This document shows, piece by piece, positions 15,401 to 19,001 of a stretch of DNA of 19,001 nt. Below the pieces are notes generated by a model. It was not told the origin of the DNA. It was given only the letters and a program-made list of their open reading frames with translations, and made no database searches. The position numbers and the translations under genes were made by a program. Source of the stretch: Clostridia bacterium (GTDB lineage Bacteria > Bacillota_A > Clostridia > Oscillospirales > CAG-272). Where the stretch lies: contig JAGAIH010000035.1 in assembly GCA_017626655.1 (NCBI GenBank), positions 1 to 19,001 of the forward strand. The letters run 5' to 3'. Numbering within the stretch: position 1 is the first letter of the stretch; each line of letters begins with the position of its first letter.

Positions 15401-18106
15401 ATGACTGACCGCATGAAGCCGGGGAGCAATCGTGTCCGCGACACGTTCGCAAACCAGAAGAACCCCTTCCGCCGTGCTGTTGGCTCCACGAGAGACATTA
15501 TACACCCGATTCACAGTATCATGCAGACCACGGTACAGCTTGTCATGATCTCCAACAAGAACCGCGTTTGTCTGTCTCTGACCGAGGCCTTGAAGGGAAA
15601 TGAGAATTCTGCTTTGCTGATGGAAAAGATTCCTCTCCACCACGGGCGGGATCACGTGAATACCGAGAAAGCCAAAGAGGGGGGGCTGAACGATCTCATG
15701 ACAGTAGCCGCGACCAAGGTAGGAACCGGAAAGCAAACTGCTGAGGAGGCGGCAAGCGACGTAACCGAAATCATGGAGATTATCGACAGCTATTTCGAGA
15801 ACGAAATGAATCGGTTCTACGTGGAGCGGACGCCCCGCACCGCTCAGGAGATCACGGTTCTGCGGAAGGGTAAGGCCGAGCTTTGGCGGGTCAACGATCC
15901 CGCTTTGTTCCGAGAGATCGCCGGTATGTCCAAGGAGGCTATGGGGCGGACGGTGAGGCTCTGGAGCCGAGTGGTTCGCTTTCAGACCTCAGCTCTGACC
16001 GGGGCGAATCTGCTCTGGTCGCTTCGCTCCAACGTGGCGCGTGACTTCCAGTCGGCTATGGTTTTCCTGCAAAAGAACGGAAAGGGGATCAAGGGGATCG
16101 CCGGTGCCTTCCGCGACCTTGTGAAGGGCTACATAGCCTCCCTTCGGTACCTCTCCGCCGAGCGGATGGGACGGGCTCCCAAGGTCTGGAAGGACGGCTT
16201 CAACGCGGATTTTGAGGAGTTCCTGGCTCTGGGTGCTGCCGGAGGAAGTGTGTGGGCGGGAGACAAGGCTTTGTCCCGCAACACGCTGAAGAGGATGGGC
16301 AACAAGGCATGGAGCGACAAATTCAACATCCTGGGCTGGATCAACACGTTGTCCACGGCTATTGAGTTGGGACCCCGCTATGCGGAGTACCACCTTTCCA
16401 AGCAGTTGGGGGCGACCTCGGCCGTAGCTTTCTACCGTTCGATGGATCTGACCACCAATTTCTCCAAGGGCGGCCGACTTGCGCGGGAGATTAACAAGTT
16501 CATCCCTTTCTTCAACGCATCTATTCAAGGCATCAACCGTTTTGTTCGCTACTACATAGCGGCGGACGTGGGAGTGGACGGGAAGTTCGTACACGGGGAG
16601 GCACGGAGAAAGCTAATCGTGCAGAGAGCAACGGGGCTCGTGATGGCAACAGTCATTGGGGCGGCTCTGTCCCAGCTTCTGCGGCTCTCGGACAAAGAGG
16701 ATTATGACAGGCTCAGCAATTACACCAAACTGAATTACTGGTGCATTCCCGTTCCCTTCGACGGTCTTGGGCTCAGCGAGCACGAATTCATCACCATATC
16801 CAAGCCCCGCGAGCTGGCCGTGCTGGAATCCACGCTGTCTTTCTTTGCTGATTACGCATTTGGCAAGGATTGGGCTGATGGCGATCTGGGAGACTGGTGG
16901 GAATACTTTTCCGGGACTGTGGCTCCTCCCATTATCGGGGATCTTTTACAGATCCCTTCCGACGGTATTGAGGAGAGTGGTTTTAACATTCTTGGTTCCA
17001 TAGGTGTAGTCGGGCCGCTGATCGAGGTGTTCGCCAACCGGAATTTTCTGGGTCAGCCTATTATCCCTACCTATCTGGAAGATGTTCTTCCCGAGGATCA
17101 ATACAAGCAGGACACATCTTTAGTGGCCTACTGGCTGGGACAGGCGTTCGGTTTGTCACCTGCTAAGCTGGATCATTTGGCCGAGGGCATCCTGGGCGGG
17201 TATTGGGAATGGCATAAGACTCTGTTCCCCAAGGGCGGTTGGGATTATGCGGATCCTTCTTTGGGCTTCCGTTCCAATCTGATCCGCAATAGCGCCTACT
17301 CTACCGACGTGGCCAACCGCCTCTACGACGGCAGGGAAGCGGCTATGCTGGCGTACAATTCGGATCCCGAGGATCTTGACAAGAAGATCACCTACAAGTG
17401 GTACGAAACCGCCACTTCCTTCTACTCCCGCTACGGCAAGCTGGCCAAGGCGACCGAGGACGGGAAGCAGGCCGAGGATGACCGTCTGCGGGCTCTGGAG
17501 CACGTGGAGTCCTTCCTCTCGGTCATGGAGTCAGGGGGCAAGGTCGCCGGTCAGGATGAGCTGGAGGCCTACGTGAGGGTGACGGGGGACACCTCGGTCA
17601 TGCCCGGGGTCATGCAGACCTTCATCAAGTACGGCGAGAACGGGGCCTTTGATGAGGAGCTGATCTTGGACGCCAAGGAATACATCGAGTTCCAAGGCAA
17701 GTACAACGATCTGTATTGGAAGTACGCCGCCAAGGCTCTTGCGGGGAATCTGACCGAGGAGCAGAGGGGCGAGGCCTTACAGGTTGCAAGAGACCAGGCG
17801 TTGATTGAGGCAAAGAATTACATCCTGGGCTTGCACGGTTACAGCTCCAAGCGGTACCGTCAAACCACGGGATATGATGACGTCAAATCGGCGGGGGTGT
17901 CTCTCACCGATTATGCCAAGGTCAAGCAGTTCTGGCGGGAGGCCGAGTCCGACAAGGACAGGAACGGCCAGACCGTGAGCAGTTCCAAGCGGGATAAGGT
18001 GGCTGAGTATATCGACAGTTTGCGGATCTCCGACCGCAAAAAGGACGCCTTGTATCTGGCTATGGGGTACTCCGAAAGCACCTTGAAGGATGCGCCCTGG
18101 CATTAA
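6401..18106 (+). CDS. Giant polyvalent protein: methylase, SF2 helicase, metallopeptidase, virion domains
   Basis: This 3901-residue protein is probably packaged and injected to protect and process incoming phage DNA. The start ATG follows AAGGAGGAG. In order: a helical N-terminus; Gly/Ala-rich hydrophobic segments (residues about 283-330, 344-380, 472-500) that may meet the membrane; an acidic Glu/Ala/Thr linker (about 547-654); a short module with VLKAHKFRWHGKKGIWYGK (about 752-802); an N6-adenine methyltransferase (about 868-1170) with QQFSTPP 966-972, SAM-binding EPSAGIGG 992-999 and catalytic NPPF 1057-1060; a low-complexity linker that hosts a nested gene; and a strawberry-notch-type helicase (about 1350-2090) with GDGTGVGKG 1431-1439, DEAH 1542-1545, SATAAT 1585-1590 and QGFGRTHRSNQ 1937-1947. 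An AT-rich inserted domain (about 2382-2550) follows, then a zincin with HELGH 2637-2641 and EEGFAEF 2680-2686. The C-terminal third resembles the LPD38-type polyvalent region: FQTSALTGANLLWSLRSN near 3187, PFFNASIQGINRF near 3369, a hydrophobic helix about 3404-3431. The methylase-helicase pair parallels P1 DarB. All catalytic motifs look intact. Confidence 0.9.
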   Translation: MPIMSKDEFNRRYHGKGKTPTVTPERVKKTMGSVDPVKLTEAYRAGVQRAIESQEGYGEVQGAIRHLARVSRGGTAPITGSVSRREDLTDDEREALKVKQAEEDERFRLEHPERVSDELADTDTGRILTRLLALDEDEAADMLGAFSGTAEKALSGKSGYIANPMLNFATGIMDTANMVPEVRNIAQDIKTEGAYTREASVISDFMSKNPVYREKYMRGEITKERLLSLINRSGADVSRENLNWWLAANSSAMRDALVYERTDGVADGYKKIVGGGAKSIGRMVIPLMAGNAIGAIGNAVSGSSAVAGSASVAGSSGGLIGSIIARKSLGEILRNALSPSVSKVIMSIGAGTSAFNENANAGAGVGANAAYSTLSSFSEYLAEGLFGLPSAEAFGSSGNTVVRNIIGSLTDGKVTGNTVKVLLQNLAQYAVNAGEEGLEEGVTNILNGLVSKITVSPDKQWFGDGGVFDFRQIGIDVASGAFVGAVMGSVGVITSSVAQCLESGDIRGAAEVLNTWAADHLDERYRPADLDPKTATAETVKAHHEMILEAYARQIEDADRAEAEAEVSEHLTELVEDPADEHIVEETEVPSEEIAAETPTESAAVPVEETAEASETAAEAATEEVRADEAPESETAAEESHGAEEGISAVTSSAEAEVVGPGGMTLGQVIPRFRAMGEAGFSLIKTINEAIRSGIIFAGVSKETMHRLIVAHAEGLAAREVKKSNVQDPREDARNSSEKPEKETVTTAEGANGDAFTITDNAQYGTLEIKFDGKPSEAVRNVLKAHKFRWHGKKGIWYGKADRSEVEEALREAYLQDKAQTSQSTVQNAENPVDSTEKGKEDTGKSQIGDTMEAEDRSANANADAPSMQVASYFLDRFRAGVYPNKKVLEEKCAKAFGGTLAEGAYTPKDAYDALELAVNLYLKELARDFNTDDPAGAVQAVAKLEELVGNLPTQTNRTSEQEKFQQFSTPPTIAYLAAWVANVKASDVVLEPSAGIGGLAVYPKAWGATVAVNELDERRRGVLSHMGFDLMTGEDARYVQDVPALAGVSPSVVLMNPPFSSQATTGMAANTSTSFEHVEAALEKLTEGGRLVTVLGAGRDGVDSKQFTAWIRKLKKDYTVCANVVIDGKNYRKYGTDFNVRIVVIDKVGAHTGETVTGTFTNLKELPEKLKGVRDARQSGRAGFESDRSLAGDTGGVRADPRVSGAERAVGDPHAGAGVPVGGGSAGVHDGTHGGGGGSASRGAVSDPHDRAAGERDVEQPRSQRTGRSGESDADRVRAGAGSPASGHEGSGGGDAGQLRGVDQRRGDARAEDVTAPAPESVPASESAPAPAKDYKAGTPKKKPKDTGVYSDYVAPALPVKGLKAHPAVLVESSAMASVQAPKATYKPHLPQDAINRGVWSGEQMVNIVYAGQAHEQTLPNGTRKGYLIGDGTGVGKGRQIAGIIMDNRAQGRKRAVWVSNNSPLYEDAIRDWTAVGGDKADVMLYERSKADKRAGKDGILFTTYSTLGVKPKSGSKDMTTNLDKIVAWLGEDFDGVIAFDEAHNMANAIPKKGGWGQQKPAAKALAGLELQRRLPKARVVYVSATAATSVGELAYAERLGLWGEGTSFRDRETFLDKLMQAGTAGMELVARDMKAMGVYNARSISYDGVQYDTLRHKLTRQQKDMYDKMSDAWQIVMQNVENAMVVTGAVKDGKARGRYLSGLYGSQQRFYQQILCALSMPSVIEDIQRELDAGHSCVLQIVNTNEAQENRTKAAAKETDADLEELDFSPRNILIDYLTNAFPVTRYEEYMDEDGNKRSREVKGADGNPVISQKAVAMRDDLISQIQALSIPDNPLDMLYRAFGVDNVAEITGRSSRVVPLPDEHGEMHLVDQKRGKAANSADVEAFQNGDKRILVFSDAGGTGKSYHADRAAKNQQKRIHYLIQPGWNATKAVQGFGRTHRSNQVSAPTYKLVTTDISGQARFISTIAKRLDNLGAMTKGQRQAGSGFFSAADNLESDLAAQTLFTFYRMLDRGAYPEFSGRSIIRKLGLERKLYTQEGTLNIEASDMMDVSLFLNRVLSLRFDEQNALFGHFVDLLTQFTEEAEQRGELDRGMENVRADRAELVDEKIIRDYENGGEPTKFLRIKTYTKARIEPCVKRIQKTANDFLGIYRDTKGQARAIFALADKTEMNGAVTKRYRVQSPNVGRHGVIDGATLRKYTRVSTDDMEAAWDEAVAAMPEYDVRDTYMVTGALLPIWDRLSDANIKVQRITLDSGERYLGRVINQTQADQLLRQFGQSRKAEKLTGEQIVNTVIGEGRVVTVEKMYSGYELERARVSGENRIEIVGKRRQQAMYDMAGVIEEKIGSEYRYFIPVGEKGAAMLDKLIRDGARVSVKEESGETGIRARKIAKKHDSSDEYSTYGVHWGIAIGVMTTKNARNVWDAIAEINKLGYNSYRTTVDGDYYIESDNLLMIVDADFQKPLIKTIFRFNDEYETNIWVAKERIIDAKGNESAIKEACEIIEAVFGEGYVERFDYPVGRSHEGKNGRGEGGIRRRIDSENRGREGIDATHTETGTGTDFDENTNEGESNRPESFSREDHAGPVTRSELAQFIKERFGVQITFGHMTEKGAEGQYNPKTGGMRIRKPGDVETIAHELGHHLVRNFSLNDKLFGSFGDLLRGLVPADVKDSYKQSELPEEGFAEFLTRYLMNRGHAELQFGRDAEGKVSEDSLFYRFEAALDKRTLADLKEAAIAAEALTEGKNYAEMHIIARDRPYHGHFLLDVAKAYREGVELDGKKRFRSATEAILDTATVHMSEGDLQSRHDAALLFRECWVDGAAMIEDICRHAGDGNADAYIHAINAAYSTSRAERILMGDKLTDMEGRIVGEGLSPILESLYDKTKQVKIPLTGKTVTLHGRFLNLARYDRFGEYLVLKHAPERMAEGMTVHADERITPEYCATRCAEIEAEFPEFADMAARLYAYQTNVLKAWAVQTGIVSAEAAEEWAKRWAFYVPFKRDMTDRMKPGSNRVRDTFANQKNPFRRAVGSTRDIIHPIHSIMQTTVQLVMISNKNRVCLSLTEALKGNENSALLMEKIPLHHGRDHVNTEKAKEGGLNDLMTVAATKVGTGKQTAEEAASDVTEIMEIIDSYFENEMNRFYVERTPRTAQEITVLRKGKAELWRVNDPALFREIAGMSKEAMGRTVRLWSRVVRFQTSALTGANLLWSLRSNVARDFQSAMVFLQKNGKGIKGIAGAFRDLVKGYIASLRYLSAERMGRAPKVWKDGFNADFEEFLALGAAGGSVWAGDKALSRNTLKRMGNKAWSDKFNILGWINTLSTAIELGPRYAEYHLSKQLGATSAVAFYRSMDLTTNFSKGGRLAREINKFIPFFNASIQGINRFVRYYIAADVGVDGKFVHGEARRKLIVQRATGLVMATVIGAALSQLLRLSDKEDYDRLSNYTKLNYWCIPVPFDGLGLSEHEFITISKPRELAVLESTLSFFADYAFGKDWADGDLGDWWEYFSGTVAPPIIGDLLQIPSDGIEESGFNILGSIGVVGPLIEVFANRNFLGQPIIPTYLEDVLPEDQYKQDTSLVAYWLGQAFGLSPAKLDHLAEGILGGYWEWHKTLFPKGGWDYADPSLGFRSNLIRNSAYSTDVANRLYDGREAAMLAYNSDPEDLDKKITYKWYETATSFYSRYGKLAKATEDGKQAEDDRLRALEHVESFLSVMESGGKVAGQDELEAYVRVTGDTSVMPGVMQTFIKYGENGAFDEELILDAKEYIEFQGKYNDLYWKYAAKALAGNLTEEQRGEALQVARDQALIEAKNYILGLHGYSSKRYRQTTGYDDVKSAGVSLTDYAKVKQFWREAESDKDRNGQTVSSSKRDKVAEYIDSLRISDRKKDALYLAMGYSESTLKDAPWH
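9914..9920 (+). promoter_or_regulatory. Ribosome binding site of the nested gene
   Basis: AAAGGAG lies six bases (TACGAG) before the ATG at 9927, an ideal spacing. In the nested gene's frame a TGA at 9912-9914 abuts this site, so translation of that frame cannot come from further upstream and must begin at this ATG. The same bases encode Leu-Lys-Gly-Val at the end of the methylase domain in the giant gene. Confidence 0.75.
9927..10346 (+). CDS. Nested acidic protein inside the giant gene (+1 frame), unknown function
   Basis: A 139-residue protein is read in the +1 frame relative to the surrounding giant gene. Evidence for a real gene: a strong ribosome binding site; an upstream in-frame stop that fixes the start; a globular-looking sequence (ARIPGYREPSELSVIPMQVL, LMEAVEGLPPAAQYRILM, VMRDLAVVMLDNYEAWI); and third codon positions strongly G/C, like neighbouring genes. 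In the giant frame the same bases give low-complexity Gly/Asp/Arg/Ser sequence with runs such as HGGGGGSASRG. It contains no lysine, about 7 arginines and roughly 23 acidic residues, so it is very acidic. I do not recognise the family. It shares its mRNA with the giant protein and sits exactly between the methylase and helicase domains, so a linked role is plausible: regulation, assembly, or inhibition of a host factor. This is inference only. The alternative is an insertion remnant that is no longer translated. Confidence 0.72.
   Translation: MQDRAVVRALNQTEASQAIQAVFARIPGYREPSELSVIPMQVLAYLWAEDPQESMTALMEAVEGLPPAAQYRILMTEPQESETWNSPDPNGLDGAENPTLTECAQEQEAPHQVMRDLAVVMLDNYEAWISDGGMPELRT
13545..14050 (+). 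other. AT-rich cassette inserted in frame in the giant gene
   Basis: Base composition falls to roughly 35-43% G+C across 13621-13920 by my line counts, against about 65% just upstream, and rises again after 13920. The giant frame stays open and encodes a plausible alpha/beta domain with GVMTTKNARNVWDAIAEINK, a DGDYYIESDNLLMIVDADF core and a helical end KEACEIIEAVFGEGYVERF. The cassette lies between the helicase C-terminal region and the metallopeptidase, and a Thr/Glu/Asn-rich linker follows it. This looks like a laterally acquired domain or former free-standing gene. I do not recognise its family. Edges are estimated from composition and are uncertain by some tens of bases. Confidence 0.65.
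13971..14048 (+). other. Short alternative-frame coding remnant at the cassette's right end
   Basis: In the +1 frame an ATG at 13971 opens 25 codons reading MKGKTDAEKEAFAEELIRRI then EEGKE and a TAG stop. This is a clean amphipathic helix. The giant frame over the same bases gives repetitive Gly/Arg/Asn sequence (HEGKNGRGEGGIRRRIDSEN). No ribosome binding site precedes the ATG. The likeliest reading is that an indel near 13960-13970 moved the giant frame off the original C-terminal helix of the inserted domain; a tiny nested peptide or a +1 frameshift product is less likely. The frame is open further upstream (to 13827), but that part looks like shadow. Confidence 0.4.
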
Positions 18107-18122
18107 GCCAACACACAATACG

Positions 18123-18158
18123 ATACCCTGCGCGGGGGCGACTCTGCGCAGGGTATTT
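18123..18158 (+). terminator. Rho-independent terminator after the giant gene
   Basis: An 11-base-pair perfect stem, ATACCCTGCGC (18123-18133) with GCGCAGGGTAT (18146-18156), closes a 12-base loop. The T-tract is short (TTT counting the stem's last T). It should end most transcription of the giant gene. Its 3' arm overlaps the promoter-like element that follows. Confidence 0.75.
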
Positions 18159-18166
18159 GCTATAAT
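18138..18166 (+). promoter_or_regulatory. Extended -10 promoter for the tail-fibre genes
   Basis: A perfect TATAAT at 18161-18166 is preceded by TGC, giving the extended -10 form TGnTATAAT. Seventeen bases upstream of it lies GCGACT (18138-18143), which keeps the GAC core of the -35 consensus. Transcription would start near 18173, 45 bases before the next gene. The spacer is the 3' arm of the terminator hairpin. Confidence 0.65.
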
Positions 18167-18174
18167 ACGGGTGA

Positions 18175-18194
18175 GCGGTCGGGCATGGGACCGC
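18175..18194 (+). other. Leader hairpin upstream of the small tail gene
   Basis: GCGGTC (18175-18180) pairs with GACCGC (18189-18194) around an eight-base loop. It would lie at the very 5' end of a transcript from the promoter just upstream, nine bases before the ribosome binding site, a position where a hairpin often stabilises mRNA without blocking initiation. Confidence 0.45.
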
Positions 18195-18217
18195 ATGAAT
18201 TTCAGGAGGTATTTCAC

Positions 18218-18457
18218 GTGAGTGTTAGAAAAGATGTTAACGAGATCCGTCGCGCGGGCAAGAACGGTGAGCGGGTCCTGGAGGATGTGACCGTCTATGC
18301 CACGACCAAGGACGAGGCAAAGAGGATCGATACGAGACAGTTCCAGATGGCTTCCTCCCTGACGGTCATGGAGGACGGTAGTGTATATCTGCTGGACGAC
18401 GACGGCGACCGCGGCGGGAAGTGGCGATCGGTCGTGGATGGCACCGAGCTTGCGTAA
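18218..18457 (+). CDS. Small tail-associated protein, GTG start
   Basis: This 79-residue protein is of unknown function. I chose the GTG at 18218 because AGGAGG (18204-18209) sits eight bases before it; an ATG in the same frame at 18185 lies inside the leader hairpin and has no ribosome binding site. The N-terminal half is charged (SVRKDVNEIRRAGKNGER) and is followed by VTVYATTKDEAKRIDTRQF. The C-terminal half is a small beta unit, ASSLTVMEDGSVYLLDDDGD then KWRSV, a pattern seen in small phage proteins encoded beside tail fibres. Its stop codon overlaps the start of the next gene's ribosome binding site, so the two are probably co-translated. Confidence 0.7.
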   Translation: MSVRKDVNEIRRAGKNGERVLEDVTVYATTKDEAKRIDTRQFQMASSLTVMEDGSVYLLDDDGDRGGKWRSVVDGTELA

Positions 18458-18469
18458 GGAGGTGCCATC

Positions 18470-19001
18470 ATGCTGACCGAAGGAAGAGTCCGAGCGATCG
18501 CGGCGCAGGTTGCATCGGCGATTGCCGCTAAGATCAAGCCGTCAGTATCCGAGGAGCAGATCCGAAGTGATGTGGAGGCCGTGCTCCGAGCTATGAAAGA
18601 GGCCGGGGAATTGGAAGGCGGCACCGTTACTGACGAGCAGATCGAGGCGGCGGTGGAGAAGTACCTGATCGAGCATCCCATTGAGAGTCCAGAGGCTGAA
18701 AAAGCCGCCGAAAGCGCAAAAAAGTCCGCGGAGGATGCGGAAGCCTCGGCCAGCGAAGCCAAGACCGCTGCCGATGAAGCGGGCGAATCTGCGAGAACCG
18801 CAGAGCAGAGCGCGTCCTCCGCCGATGAATCCGCATCGCTGGCGGCCAGCTCCGCCGAATCGGCTGAATCCTCTGCAAGTGCCGCCCAGGCTGCGAAGGA
18901 CACGGCGGAGCAGAAGGCCACCGAAGCCGGAGAGAGCGCCGCAGAAGCCGCCGCGTCCGTAGAGGCAGCAGAAGCCGCCAAGCAGGCAGCAGAGGCCACC
19001 A
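18470..19001 (+). CDS. Tail fibre N-terminal region, Ala/Ser/Glu coiled coil, 3' end outside window
   Basis: The gene starts at ATG 18470 after AAGGAGGT (18456-18463) and is open to the end of the window, 177 codons. Residues 1-65 are a helical head (LTEGRVRAIAAQVASAIAAK, then V.DEQIEAAVEKYLIEHP), which may attach to the tail. From about residue 69 the sequence is an uninterrupted run of Ala, Ser, Glu and Lys with alanine spaced every three to four residues (AESAKKSAEDAEASASEAK and similar). This is an alanine-type trimeric coiled coil typical of phage tail-fibre shafts. The host-binding tip would lie beyond the window. A side-fibre or baseplate appendage is equally possible. No signal peptide or enzymatic motif is visible. 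Confidence 0.8.
   Translation, partial: MLTEGRVRAIAAQVASAIAAKIKPSVSEEQIRSDVEAVLRAMKEAGELEGGTVTDEQIEAAVEKYLIEHPIESPEAEKAAESAKKSAEDAEASASEAKTAADEAGESARTAEQSASSADESASLAASSAESAESSASAAQAAKDTAEQKATEAGESAAEAAASVEAAEAAKQAAEAT

Noticed and set aside
18185..18217. ATG at 18185 as start of the small tail gene
   Set aside because: It lies in the loop of the leader hairpin and lacks a ribosome binding site, whereas GTG 18218 has AGGAGG at ideal spacing.
1..19001. tRNA genes, CRISPR arrays, integrase, attachment sites, insertion sequences
   Set aside because: I found no cloverleaf-like segment, no spaced direct repeats, no recombinase or transposase motif and no terminal inverted repeats in the window.

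Overview
The window is 19 kb from the structural (late) module of a tailed double-stranded DNA phage. Every credible gene reads on the + strand, most genes are separated by 0-25 bases or overlap slightly, and nearly every start is preceded by a strong AGGAGG-type ribosome binding site. The strong Shine-Dalgarno use, the GC-rich codons and the protein families suggest a phage or prophage of a Gram-positive gut bacterium of the Clostridia/Oscillospiraceae type; the host is an inference. The major capsid protein looks like the N4-gp56 family and is followed by a nozzle-like protein. There is no tape-measure, sheath or tail-tube gene, so a short-tailed (podovirus) particle is most likely. No integrase, repressor, tRNA or CRISPR is visible.

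Layout: (1) 1-1044, 3' part of a scaffold-like protein; (2) 1097-2383, major capsid protein; (3) 2404-2763, small capsid-associated protein with a 12-bp repeat, then three hairpins ending in a terminator (2770-2856); (4) 2885-3440, two small overlapping genes, probably connector or tail-completion proteins; (5) 3424-5391, tail nozzle-like beta-rich protein; (6) 5405-6385, probable small virion protein with a disordered N-terminus; (7) 6401-18106, one giant gene of 3901 codons; (8) 18123-18166, a terminator overlapping a strong promoter-like element; (9) 18218-18457 and 18470-end, a small tail-associated protein and the start of an Ala/Ser-rich coiled-coil tail fibre.

The giant protein is a 'polyvalent' protein. 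It carries glycine/alanine-rich hydrophobic segments, an acidic linker, an adenine-specific DNA methyltransferase, a strawberry-notch-type superfamily 2 helicase, a zincin metallopeptidase and a long C-terminal region of the kind found in phage virion-associated polyvalent proteins. Its methylase-helicase core recalls phage P1 DarB, which is packaged and injected to protect incoming DNA from restriction. Its place between nozzle and fibre genes fits a protein loaded into the particle.

The most unusual feature is a nested gene at 9927-10346, wholly inside the giant gene in the +1 frame. It lies in the linker between methylase and helicase. It has its own strong ribosome binding site, coding-like codon use, and a stop codon 13 bases upstream in its own frame that forces initiation at its ATG. 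The host frame across it reads as low-complexity Gly/Arg/Asp sequence, so the nested frame is probably the constrained one. A second anomaly is an AT-rich cassette (about 13545-14050) spliced in frame between helicase and peptidase, with signs of a reading-frame switch near its right end.
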